A DNA stretch of 11,870 nt from the NCBI GenBank assembly GCA_022728415.1, contig JAIJJM010000029.1, positions 1-11,870 of the forward strand. Reading direction: 5' to 3'. The notes beneath the pieces were generated by a model that searched no databases, was not told the origin of the DNA, and worked only from the letters and a program-made list of their open reading frames with translations. Below are positions 6,077 through 11,870 of this stretch, in pieces. The DNA comes from Collinsella sp. GTDB taxonomy: Bacteria; Actinomycetota; Coriobacteriia; Coriobacteriales; Coriobacteriaceae. A program made the position numbers and the translations under genes. Numbering within the stretch: the stretch's first letter is position 1; every line of letters starts with the position of its first letter.

Positions 6077-7288
6077 CTAAAGAGAGAACAAGCGAGCGGT
6101 GACCGTCTCGGGAATTCCCTGGCTGTTACGCACCGTTGCGTACGTTAAGAACGAGTTCGATTTACCCGCCGTAGCAGGATAATCGCCATACTCCAAGGCT
6201 CGGTCGGGCGACAGAAGCGAGCCGTAGGTCTTAGCCGAAGTGTCAATCAAAAAATGCGACGCCTGAACTTTAACCAGGTATTTATTTTTCCTTCCCGCAG
6301 CACACGCGAGCGGCTCACGCGAAAGGAAGAGGTACGGCCCGCCCTCGTTACCGATATAGGTGCCCATATTGCCCAGGCTACCCACACCGCTATACGTCGC
6401 CTCAATGGAGAACACAAAGGTGTCGCCCATATACACGGCCTCGAAAGGCGAAACCGACGAAGGAAGCACCAGCTGAGCTCGCTTCGTGTTGTTGCCGTCA
6501 GTCAGGTCGATCGCCGTCATCCCGTAATAGACGCCCTCATCATTGTGCACGCGGGGCGAGATGGTCAGGATGCCGTCGCTCACACGCGGGGCGGATGCGA
6601 AGCGGCCCGTCGACTTCCAAATAGTCTCAGGTTTGGACTCGCTGGGCGACTGACGGTAGCAATACGAATCGTTACTCGTCTTGGTGCCGCCGGACGAAGG
6701 CATCTTATACCAGATGACCGACGACCCATACGCTGCGAAGAGTGGCGGATCATAGTTTTTGCCACCGCGGTCGAGCTCGACAGCATTGCCGGTAAGGGAG
6801 GAGCCTGCAAGGTTTTGCGCATAGAGTTTCCAAGACGCATTGGCAAAGTTCATCTCGACCCACGCAAACACGCCATCACCCGCGCGAACGTCGTAAAACG
6901 CATAACCGGTTCCCTCAACGGGATCCTCGATAAGTGTGGTAAGCGAGCCATCGCCCAGGTTGAGCACACCCAGCGTATTGGCATGCAAGGCAGAAGCAGG
7001 CGCCATCATCGCGGCGGCGTAGTCGCCGTCACAGTAGTACAGCAGCGTGCCCAGCGGCAGTGTCCACGAAGCCGCGGGCTCAAGATCGATATCAACAGCT
7101 TCGTATTCATCAGTGATCGAGACAATCTTCGAATCGTCCTTGATAACCTGCGGCTCGCCGGCGGCATCATCGCTGGTGCCCGTTTTTTTCGAGCAACCGG
7201 CAAGCACCGTGGCAGCGCCCGCAGCAGCACCGACGAGCACAAAGCCACGGCGCGATATTCCATTCTTGATGTGGTCGGCGATACCCAT
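6077..7288 (-). CDS. Tat-exported lipoprotein, probable beta-propeller-like, function unknown
   Basis: The 403-residue product begins with a twin-arginine signal (SRRGFVL, Arg13-Arg14), an alanine/glycine hydrophobic stretch and a lipobox LAGC with Cys32. A polar Ser/Thr/Asp-rich linker follows. This predicts export by the Tat system and lipid anchoring on the outer face of the membrane. The mature part has repeated beta-rich stretches with Trp/Tyr and Gly-Asp turns (for example ASWKLYAQNL), as in WD40/TolB-like propellers, but I cannot name a family. The ATG at 7288 shares one base with the stop of the TSCPD gene (TAATG), implying translational coupling. An upstream in-frame extension to 7342 would remove the N-terminal signal and is rejected. 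The two-component genes lie downstream beyond a hairpin. Confidence 0.8.
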   Translation of the reverse strand: MGIADHIKNGISRRGFVLVGAAAGAATVLAGCSKKTGTSDDAAGEPQVIKDDSKIVSITDEYEAVDIDLEPAASWTLPLGTLLYYCDGDYAAAMMAPASALHANTLGVLNLGDGSLTTLIEDPVEGTGYAFYDVRAGDGVFAWVEMNFANASWKLYAQNLAGSSLTGNAVELDRGGKNYDPPLFAAYGSSVIWYKMPSSGGTKTSNDSYCYRQSPSESKPETIWKSTGRFASAPRVSDGILTISPRVHNDEGVYYGMTAIDLTDGNNTKRAQLVLPSSVSPFEAVYMGDTFVFSIEATYSGVGSLGNMGTYIGNEGGPYLFLSREPLACAAGRKNKYLVKVQASHFLIDTSAKTYGSLLSPDRALEYGDYPATAGKSNSFLTYATVRNSQGIPETVTARLFSL

Positions 7289-7551
7289 TAGGCGATCTCG
7301 GCGCGAGCGGCCTCGATAGCGCGCGTGAGCTGATCGGCGCATGAGGTCTTTCTCATACCGCAGGTATTACCGGCGAGAACCTCGATTACGCGATCGGTGG
7401 GAGCGCCCTCGACCAGCCTGGAGATGGCCTTGAGGTTGCCATCGCAGCCGCCGGTAAACTCGACGCCCAGCACCTTGCTGCCGTCATCGGAAAGGTCAAG
7501 GTGGATATTGCGAGAACATACACCCTGAGGCTCGTAGTCAAAACTAATCAT
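7288..7551 (-). CDS. TSCPD-domain protein (TIGR03905-like), function unknown
   Basis: This 87-residue protein has four cysteines arranged as in the small TSCPD family: Cys12 (GVCSR), Cys36 (GGCDGN), Cys64 and Cys71 (NTCGMRKTSCADQL). The last motif is the TSC-D-QL signature that names the domain, which also occurs at the C-terminus of some ribonucleotide reductases. The cysteines could bind a metal such as zinc; this is inferred from the family. The ATG at 7551 is preceded by AGGGG six nt upstream. Its stop overlaps the lipoprotein start by one base. The length fits free-standing family members. No biochemical role is known to me. Confidence 0.85.
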   Translation of the reverse strand: MISFDYEPQGVCSRNIHLDLSDDGSKVLGVEFTGGCDGNLKAISRLVEGAPTDRVIEVLAGNTCGMRKTSCADQLTRAIEAARAEIA

Positions 7552-7586
7552 TGAGATCCCCTCTCGTAAAGCAATTTCAGACGTCT

Positions 7587-7613
7587 ATTATCCCCGTCTT
7601 TCCCTAAATGCAA
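7587..7613 (-). promoter_or_regulatory. weak candidate promoter of the TSCPD-lipoprotein operon
   Basis: A GATAAT -10-like box (7592-7587) on the minus strand lies 36 nt before the TSCPD start. A poor -35 (TTGCAT, 7613-7608) is only 15 nt upstream. The spacing is short, so the assignment is tentative. Confidence 0.25.
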
Positions 7614-7616
7614 CGA

Positions 7617-7654
7617 GGCGCTTTGCCGGCAACACACATTACCAGCAAAGCGCC
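7617..7654 (-). terminator. hairpin downstream of purB, terminator-like
   Basis: A 10-bp perfect stem GGCGCTTTGC/GCAAAGCGCC, extended by three pairs including a G-U on the minus strand, lies 27 nt after the purB stop. The following sequence (TCGTTGCATTT) is only weakly T-rich, so termination may be partial. It separates purB from the TSCPD operon. Confidence 0.55.
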
Positions 7655-7680
7655 CTCAAAAGCTAATGTTATGTCCGAAC

Positions 7681-9027
7681 CTACTCGAAGCTCAGCTGCT
7701 CCAGGCGATCGAAGACCGTATCGATGCGGGTAAGGAAGTCCCACGGATCAAAGATCTCGTCGAGCTTCTCCTGGCTGACGGTGCAGCGCGGATCGGCCTC
7801 GAGACGCTCCTTAAAGGTGGGGCCAGAGACACAATCCTGCACCTCGTGCCAGGTGGCCATGGCGTTTTCCTGCACGATAGCGTAGGCGTCCTCGCGGGTA
7901 ATGCCCGTGTCGACGAGGGCAAGCAGCACCTTAGAGGAGAAGATGAGGCCGCGGGTCTTGTTGAGGTTGGCCATCATGCGGGCCGGGTACAGCTGCAGGC
8001 CGTCGATAACGCGAATGAGACACTGGAACATATGGTCAAGCGCGATAAAGCTATCGGCCTGGGCGACACGCTCGGCGGAAGAGTGCGAAATGTCGCGCTC
8101 GTGCCACAGGGCAACGTTGTCAAAGGCGACCTGAGCGTTGGACTTCACGACGCGCGACAGGCCGCAGACCTTCTCCATGGTGATGGGGTTGCGCTTGTGC
8201 GGCATGGCGGAGCTGCCCTTTTGGCCCTTGCGGAAAGGTTCCTCGGCCTCGAGCGTATCGGTCTTCTGCAGGTTGCGGACCTCGGTCGCGATGCGCTCGC
8301 AGGTGGCCGCTGTAGTGGCAAGCACGCCGGCAAGGTAGGCGTGGTGATCGCGGCTGATGACCTGTGTGGACAACGGATCGTGGACCAGGCCCAGGTGCTC
8401 GCAGACGTACTCCTCGACGAACGGATCGATGGAGCTGTAGGTGCCGACGGCACCGGAGATGGCACCGAAGGCAACGTTCTTGCGAGCGTCCTCAAGACGA
8501 TCGAGATCGCGCTTGAGCTCCCATGCCCAAGAGCCAAACTTCATACCGAAGGTCATCGGCTCGGCATGGATGCCATGGGTGCGGCCGGCGCAGAGCGTAT
8601 TGCGTTCCTCGAAGGCGCGACGCTTGCAGATCTCGCCAAGCTTCTTAACGTCCTCGATAATCAGGTCACATGCCTGAGTAAGCTGATAGCACAGAGCCGT
8701 ATCACCCAGATCGGAGCTAGTCATACCGTAGTGAACCCAGCGGCTAGGCTTGGGCTCGCCCTCGGGAACATCGGCGTCGATATATTCCTTCATGTTGGTC
8801 AGGAAGGCGATGACATCGTGGCGCGTGACCTCCTCGATCTCGTCGACCTTTGCCTTCTCAAAGTTGGCGTGGTCGCGAATCCACTGGGCCTCTTCTTTGG
8901 AAATACCGATCTTGCCGAGCTCCGCCTGGGCCTCGCAGGCCAGGACCTCAATCTCCTGCCAAATGGTGTACTTATTCTCGAGGGAGAAGATGTGTCCCAT
9001 CTCCGGGCGGGTATAGCGATCGATCAT
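7681..9027 (-). CDS. purB: adenylosuccinate lyase
   Basis: Cytoplasmic enzyme that cleaves SAICAR to AICAR and adenylosuccinate to AMP, each with release of fumarate. The 448-residue product has the fumarase/aspartase superfamily blocks: WVHYGMTSSDLGDT (97-110), AGRTHGIHAEP (147-157, with the catalytic-region His151) and the signature GSSAMPHKRNP (271-281), whose mobile loop carries the catalytic serine. The ATG at 9027 is chosen because AAAAAGGAG ends 5 nt upstream; a longer frame to 9069 lacks such a site and family similarity. The upstream region contains a TACAAT box and, 103 nt away, the duplicated tRNA-Gly end that borders the accessory stretch. The gene itself looks intact and GC-rich (65% in one sampled 60-base stretch). 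Confidence 0.97.
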   Translation of the reverse strand: MIDRYTRPEMGHIFSLENKYTIWQEIEVLACEAQAELGKIGISKEEAQWIRDHANFEKAKVDEIEEVTRHDVIAFLTNMKEYIDADVPEGEPKPSRWVHYGMTSSDLGDTALCYQLTQACDLIIEDVKKLGEICKRRAFEERNTLCAGRTHGIHAEPMTFGMKFGSWAWELKRDLDRLEDARKNVAFGAISGAVGTYSSIDPFVEEYVCEHLGLVHDPLSTQVISRDHHAYLAGVLATTAATCERIATEVRNLQKTDTLEAEEPFRKGQKGSSAMPHKRNPITMEKVCGLSRVVKSNAQVAFDNVALWHERDISHSSAERVAQADSFIALDHMFQCLIRVIDGLQLYPARMMANLNKTRGLIFSSKVLLALVDTGITREDAYAIVQENAMATWHEVQDCVSGPTFKERLEADPRCTVSQEKLDEIFDPWDFLTRIDTVFDRLEQLSFE

Positions 9028-9071
9028 AGCGGCTCCTTTTTGGTTATTGGCACGTTGGTCGTAACCCAACC

Positions 9072-9100
9072 ATTGTACCGTGCGCGGGTGCGAGTAACGA
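9072..9100 (-). promoter_or_regulatory. probable purB promoter (-10 only)
   Basis: The minus strand carries GGTACAATGG, with -10 box TACAAT at 9077-9072, 44 nt before the purB start. This is the same -10 hexamer as the tRNA-Lys promoter. The -35 at 17-nt spacing (TCGTTA) is poor. A small GTTGG/CCAAC stem could form just after the likely transcription start. Confidence 0.35.
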
Positions 9101-9129
9101 TAACGGGCATTAACCTAACATTTTGGAAT

Positions 9130-9141
9130 TGGAGCGGGCAA
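9130..9141 (-). repeat. duplicated tRNA-Gly 3' end (candidate distal attachment site)
   Basis: TGGAGCGGGCAA here is identical and in the same orientation to 11665-11676, the CCA end and acceptor strand of tRNA-Gly. It lies 103 nt upstream of purB and marks the left edge of the accessory stretch. A 12-nt match is short, but its exact coincidence with the tRNA terminus suggests an integration-generated direct repeat. Confidence 0.55.
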
Positions 9142-9150
9142 TGTAAATGG

Positions 9151-9169
9151 GCTGCGGTGTCACCGCAGC
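9151..9169. repeat. 19-bp palindrome
   Basis: GCTGCGGTG and CACCGCAGC flank a single T and form a perfect 9-bp dyad. With a one-base centre it looks like a protein-binding site rather than an RNA hairpin. It lies 10 nt inside the candidate attachment repeat. Confidence 0.6.
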
Positions 9170-9190
9170 AAGCGGCAACAGCTGCGTGAA

Positions 9191-9241
9191 CTAATGTAAT
9201 TTCAGTCGCTATCTGCGAAGCTACACGCAAAATTACATTAG
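9191..9241. promoter_or_regulatory. operator-like inverted repeat 1 (CTAATGTAATTT)
   Basis: CTAATGTAATTT (9191-9202) and its exact complement AAATTACATTAG (9230-9241) form a 12-bp inverted repeat around a 27-nt centre. The same core recurs at 9365-9372, 9384-9394 and 9404-9414, so it is probably a binding site for one regulator, plausibly the adjacent winged-helix protein. A degenerate half-site (8 of 10) lies at 9139-9148. Confidence 0.7.
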
Positions 9242-9256
9242 AAGGAGACGTACTGT

Positions 9257-9364
9257 TTGCCGTTTCCCCTGGCAGCTGCCCTGCAAGGTCAATGGAAAGC
9301 GCAAACATTATATGCATTGAAATATATGAGCTCACAGCTGGTCTACAGTCTTATGTGCGACTGA
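9257..9364 (+). CDS. possible small ORF (35 aa) between the two operator repeats
   Basis: A TTG-initiated frame of 35 codons begins 9 nt after AAGGAG (9242-9247), which directly follows operator repeat 1. It ends at TGA one base before operator repeat 2. The product would be moderately hydrophobic, with two methionines and one cysteine near the end, and no family I recognise. An open frame this short can occur by chance and TTG is a weak start. The exact fit between the two repeats is the only reason to list it. It could be a leader peptide, a small partner protein or nothing. Confidence 0.25.
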   Translation: MPFPLAAALQGQWKAQTLYALKYMSSQLVYSLMCD

Positions 9365-9394
9365 CTAATGTAGCGAGAGATATAATTACATTAG
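9365..9394 (+). promoter_or_regulatory. operator-like inverted repeat 2 with embedded -10 box
   Basis: CTAATGTA (9365-9372) and TACATTAG (9387-9394; longer match AATTACATTAG from 9384) form an inverted repeat. A perfect TATAAT -10 box occupies 9381-9386, overlapping the right arm, 39 nt before the start codon of the downstream gene. No good -35 is visible at 16-18 nt. A protein bound here would block the promoter. Confidence 0.65.
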
Positions 9395-9403
9395 TTGCGG
9401 ATT

Positions 9404-9414
9404 AAATTACATTA
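9404..9414 (+). promoter_or_regulatory. third operator-like half-site
   Basis: AAATTACATTA lies about 21 nt (two helical turns) from the preceding copy and just before the ribosome-binding site. The overlapping string ACATTATATG (9409-9418) also occurs at 9305-9314. Confidence 0.55.
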
Positions 9415-9425
9415 TATGGAGTGTC

Positions 9426-11099
9426 ATGATACGAAAACCGAGCGAAATGCCCTCCCTGCTTCTGCGCATCATTGCCGACGTCGAGACCGAGGTCGTCGAA
9501 TACAAGGCAGCAAAGCAGAACTATGATTTCGAGGACATTGGCAAGTATTTTTCCGCCCTCAGCAATGAGGCAAATTTGCGCAAGGCAGAGTGCGGATGGC
9601 TTTTCTTTGGCATTTCAAACGACCGCCAAATAAAGGGGACCGCCTACCGTAAAGAATCCCAAACGCCAAGCGTCGGCCTGCGACGTCTAAAGCACGAGAT
9701 CGCCCAATACACAAATAACGGCATGACTTTCGAAGAGATTTACGAGTTTGAGGTTGATGGCAAGAGAGTCATTGCTTTCCAGATACCGGCTGGCAGCTTC
9801 GCAACGCCAACGACCTGGCACGGAATCCCCTGGTCACGTGAGAATGAATCCCTCGTAGAGATGCCCAAGTTCAAACTCGACGCCATCTACGGGCAGAGTC
9901 GACCCGACTGGTCGCGTCAGATTGCCTACGAGGCAAACCTCGATGACCTTGATCCAGAGGCAGTTAGCTTTGCGTGCTCCAAATTCGTCGAAAAGTTCGG
10001 AGAAAGCCAGCCCGCCGTTCGTAGCCTCGATGAAGAATCCATCCTCAGCAAGATGGCGCTTGTAATCCACGGCCACGTGAGCAATGCGGCGCTCGTTCTT
10101 CTGGGCAAACCGGAATCGAGCGTCTTTCTGGGTGGTATCGAGCCGCGCATCACTTGGACGCTCTATGCGAGCGACGGCTCCACTATGGCCTATGAGCACT
10201 TTGAGCCGCCCTTCATTCTGCAGGTCGATCGTATCCTGGGAAAGATAAGAAACGAAAAATATCGCTTCTTCGACCGTGAAGAGACGCTATTTCCCACCGA
10301 AGCGCATCGTTACAGTCCCGAAGTCATTCGAGAACTTCTCCATAACGCCATAGCACATCAAGATTTCAGGATGTCAGGGAAGATCAACGTTCTCGAGTAT
10401 GAGGATAAGCTTGTATTCAAGAACGAGGGTACTTTTATCCCCGAGACGATAGAGAACGCGCTCGCGAGCGGCTACAAACCGCCCTACTACCGTAACCCCC
10501 TGCTTTCAAGCGCCATGAACAAAACAGGCATGATGGACCGCAACGCCATAGGCATTCGCAACGTCTTCGACATTCAGCGCAACCGCCTATTACCAATGCC
10601 CACCTACGATCTATCTGAGATTGGGCGCGTTGCCGTAACACTGTACGGTACGGTTCTCAACGAGGACTATTCTCGACTTCTCGCAAGCAATCGAAATCTT
10701 GATTTGGTGACAGTGCTGCTGTTGGACCTCGTTCAGAAGGGGTTGCCCGTCACAAAAGAACAGTCGCGCCTACTTCATGAACAGGGCCTCGTTAGAGGCC
10801 GCTACCCCAAACTGACGGTCTCAGCCGAGGTGGCAGCGGCCACCGGTGCCCACAGCGAGTATGTGCGAAACAAAGGCGTAGACAACAGTGTCTTCAAGGA
10901 ACTGATTTTGGAACTCCTGCGCGTGCGCCCATGTTCAAGAGCGGAGATTATCGCAGGGCTGGATCATGCCTTGCCGGCAGACCTTACGGCAAAGCAAAAA
11001 GGCGACCATGTAAGCTATCTGCTCCAAAGCCTACGAAAAGCTGGTCGCATCACCAACGCTGGAAGCACTTCGGCTGCTGAGTGGCACATAGTCGAGTGA
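9426..11099 (+). CDS. AlbA_2/Schlafen-type, GHKL-ATPase-like, winged-helix protein (COG2865-like)
   Basis: The 557-residue product has an N-terminal AlbA_2 (Schlafen-fold) nucleic-acid-binding domain (about 15-130) with TEVVEYKAA and CGWLFFGISNDRQIKGT. A central region precedes an HATPase_c_4-like segment (about 295-385) with RELLHNAIAHQDF (Glu303, Asn307, His310), FKNEGTF and NAIGIRNVF. A C-terminal helical, winged-helix-like part follows (about 425-557). Such proteins are annotated as putative transcriptional regulators or 'ATP-binding proteins', and some occur in defence or mobile loci; the biochemical role is mostly unknown. The ATG at 9426 has GGAG 4 nt upstream. Sampled stretches are about 43-58% G+C against 65% in a sampled purB stretch, suggesting transfer. 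It is the only plus-strand gene of any size, is bounded by repeats of the tRNA-Gly end, and is probably autoregulated through the upstream sites. Confidence 0.9.
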   Translation: MIRKPSEMPSLLLRIIADVETEVVEYKAAKQNYDFEDIGKYFSALSNEANLRKAECGWLFFGISNDRQIKGTAYRKESQTPSVGLRRLKHEIAQYTNNGMTFEEIYEFEVDGKRVIAFQIPAGSFATPTTWHGIPWSRENESLVEMPKFKLDAIYGQSRPDWSRQIAYEANLDDLDPEAVSFACSKFVEKFGESQPAVRSLDEESILSKMALVIHGHVSNAALVLLGKPESSVFLGGIEPRITWTLYASDGSTMAYEHFEPPFILQVDRILGKIRNEKYRFFDREETLFPTEAHRYSPEVIRELLHNAIAHQDFRMSGKINVLEYEDKLVFKNEGTFIPETIENALASGYKPPYYRNPLLSSAMNKTGMMDRNAIGIRNVFDIQRNRLLPMPTYDLSEIGRVAVTLYGTVLNEDYSRLLASNRNLDLVTVLLLDLVQKGLPVTKEQSRLLHEQGLVRGRYPKLTVSAEVAAATGAHSEYVRNKGVDNSVFKELILELLRVRPCSRAEIIAGLDHALPADLTAKQKGDHVSYLLQSLRKAGRITNAGSTSAAEWHIVE

Positions 11100-11307
11100 T
11101 ATGACTCGCGATTTCGATTCTGCCAACAAGTACATTCCAAGCCAAGTGCGCAACTAGCCCAGAATGTGCCTGACTGCCAGTCGTGATAGGACACATCCTT
11201 CGTCGCCTAGCATCGCACAGCGTCAGGCAACAGCGCATATGGTTGATCTAACTGAAGTCGACACCCAATCGGGCATTGCGACCTCGCGAGACGGCAGTCT
11301 CATACAA

Positions 11308-11350
11308 CAAAAATAGCTCCCTGCCACTCCATGCATGAGCAGCAGGGAGC
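11308..11350 (-). terminator. intrinsic terminator on the minus strand with no visible gene upstream
   Basis: A 9-bp stem GCTCCCTGC/GCAGGGAGC (11350-11342 with 11324-11316) is followed on the minus strand by TATTTTTG. No minus-strand gene is seen between it and tRNA-Gly. It may stop antisense transcription into the plus-strand gene or end a small RNA. Confidence 0.6.
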
Positions 11351-11392
11351 GCTCATGGCGGACCATTTCTCAAGTTCCACCTTCCTCAACCG

Positions 11393-11442
11393 TAAAAACG
11401 CCCAACGTCTTAGAGGCCGTTTTTATGTTTGTTGGCTTTTTT
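11393..11442 (+). terminator. probable bidirectional terminator after the AlbA_2-type gene
   Basis: TAAAAACG (11393-11400) pairs with CGTTTTTA (11418-11425), giving an A-stem-T structure usable on both strands. An overlapping plus-strand stem GCCCAAC/GTTGGC (11400-11436, one bulge) runs into TTTTTT (11437-11442). It is about 300 nt after the plus-strand gene and is the first good plus-strand stop. Confidence 0.55.
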
Positions 11443-11618
11443 CTTTAATTAAAAATCATCCAAAATGATCTACGCCAAACTCGTTAACAACTGGGAGAAA
11501 GACATTCTGCATAGCGGAACGATCATCATGGCTTGTTCTGGCCAGAAATACGGCATCCTTGGCAGGGCCATCATGCTTACGGAGGTGCCCTGTCAGGTTC
11601 GAGTCTCGGCTCTTTATT

Positions 11619-11653
11619 GAAAAAAAGCACGGCACCGTAATGGTGCCGTGCTT
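11619..11653 (-). terminator. intrinsic terminator of tRNA-Gly
   Basis: A perfect 12-bp stem AAGCACGGCACC/GGTGCCGTGCTT with a 5-nt loop ends in seven T residues on the minus strand, starting 11 nt after the tRNA CCA. Confidence 0.92.
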
Positions 11654-11664
11654 GTGCTTTTTAC

Positions 11665-11676
11665 TGGAGCGGGCAA
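11665..11676 (-). repeat. tRNA-Gly 3' end, proximal copy of the 12-nt direct repeat
   Basis: TGGAGCGGGCAA, exactly matching 9130-9141. The tRNA remains intact because this copy completes it, as usual for elements that integrate at tRNA 3' ends. Confidence 0.55.
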
Positions 11677-11739
11677 CGGGACTCGAACCCGCGAGTGTCA
11701 GCTTGGGAAGCTGATGCCTTACCACTTGGCGATGCCCGC
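11665..11739 (-). tRNA. tRNA-Gly (anticodon CCC), CCA encoded
   Basis: A 75-nt cloverleaf is readable on the minus strand. The acceptor stem is GCGGGCA/TGCCCGC. The anticodon stem is TCAGC/GCTGA with loop TTCCCAA, placing CCC at 34-36. The T-arm is GCGGG-TTCGAGT-CCCGT (first pair G-U), followed by a T discriminator and encoded CCA. It has its own promoter and terminator. Its terminal 12 nt are duplicated at 9130-9141. Confidence 0.97.
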
Positions 11740-11772
11740 AATTATGCATTCCAGCAAATCGGATGCTTGCCT

Positions 11773-11801
11773 AGTATATACCGAGCGTCACAAGGGAGCA
11801 A
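11773..11801 (-). promoter_or_regulatory. promoter of tRNA-Gly
   Basis: On the minus strand TTGCTC (11801-11796) and TATACT (11778-11773) are separated by exactly 17 nt, 33 nt before the tRNA 5' end. The -10 matches five of six consensus bases. Confidence 0.65.
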
Positions 11802-11870
11802 TATAAATGCAGCGCACCGTCGCACACCCCGATGCGAAGGCCTACGACACGTGCTTTAGCTGATCTTTTG

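Larger units (their letters stand above)
11100..11618. other. region between the AlbA_2-type gene and the tRNA-Gly terminator, no convincing gene
   Basis: It holds two terminator-like hairpins (11308-11350 and 11393-11442) and an 8-bp inverted repeat TGCCTGAC/GTCAGGCA (11167-11174, 11222-11229). A 50-codon plus frame (ATG 11164, stop 11314-11316) has no ribosome-binding site. A minus frame ending at 11456 begins inside tRNA-Gly and crosses its terminator. Neither is supported as a gene. A TTCGAGT string at 11598 looks like a T-loop but its stem does not pair. Confidence 0.5.

Noticed and set aside
11164..11316. 50-codon plus-strand frame after the AlbA_2-type gene
   Set aside because: No ribosome-binding site, no recognisable product, and its end overlaps a minus-strand terminator arm by one base.
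11308..11400. T-box riboswitch on the minus strand (AAGGTGGAAC followed by a terminator)
   Set aside because: The match to the T-box consensus is partial, I see no stem I with an AGTA-type bulge, and no gene lies downstream on that strand.
11586..11613. Second tRNA or tRNA fragment at the TTCGAGT string
   Set aside because: The bases flanking the apparent T-loop do not form a T-stem, and no acceptor or anticodon arm is present.
11456..11749. 97-codon minus-strand frame
   Set aside because: It starts inside tRNA-Gly and passes through that gene's intrinsic terminator, so it cannot be a normal gene.
1..11870. CRISPR array or transposase/integrase genes
   Set aside because: No regularly spaced direct repeats with unique spacers were seen, and no translated frame shows transposase or integrase motifs.

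Overview
The window looks like chromosomal DNA of a high-G+C Gram-positive bacterium, most likely a Coriobacteriia member such as Collinsella. This is inferred from G+C content, actinobacterial-style proteins, CCA-encoding tRNA genes and a Tat-type lipoprotein signal; it is not proven from a marker gene. Nearly all genes lie on the minus strand. The main exception is one gene near the right end.

Reading along the minus strand from right to left: a tRNA-Gly(CCC) with its own promoter and terminator; an accessory stretch (about 9130-11664); purB (adenylosuccinate lyase); a TSCPD-domain small protein whose stop codon overlaps the start of a Tat-exported lipoprotein; a perfect 16-bp hairpin; an OmpR-type response regulator followed 12 nt later by its histidine kinase; purC (SAICAR synthase) whose stop abuts the start of a two-helix membrane protein; a terminator; an M29 aminopeptidase; and a tRNA-Lys(TTT) whose promoter overlaps the aminopeptidase 3' end. 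PurC and PurB act in de novo purine synthesis (PurC makes SAICAR; PurB cleaves SAICAR and adenylosuccinate). The two-component pair and the secreted lipoprotein suggest an envelope-sensing module, but no signal is apparent.

The accessory stretch is the most unusual part. The last 12 nt of tRNA-Gly, including CCA (11665-11676), recur exactly and in the same orientation at 9130-9141, just upstream of purB. Between the copies lies one large plus-strand gene encoding a Schlafen/AlbA_2-type, GHKL-ATPase-like, winged-helix protein with visibly lower G+C. Upstream of it are at least five copies of AATTACATTA or its complement, arranged as two inverted repeats plus a single site; one repeat contains a perfect TATAAT -10 box. 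A possible 35-codon ORF sits exactly between the two inverted repeats. I read this as a small tRNA-associated island carrying a probably autoregulated gene. No integrase is present.

The left 576 nt hold no convincing protein gene. They contain two degenerate copies, 176 nt apart, of a unit made of a tRNA-like palindrome, an intrinsic terminator and the tRNA-Lys 3' end. A cluster of short GC-rich hairpins separates the copies, and a possible rRNA-operon leader motif lies at the extreme left edge.
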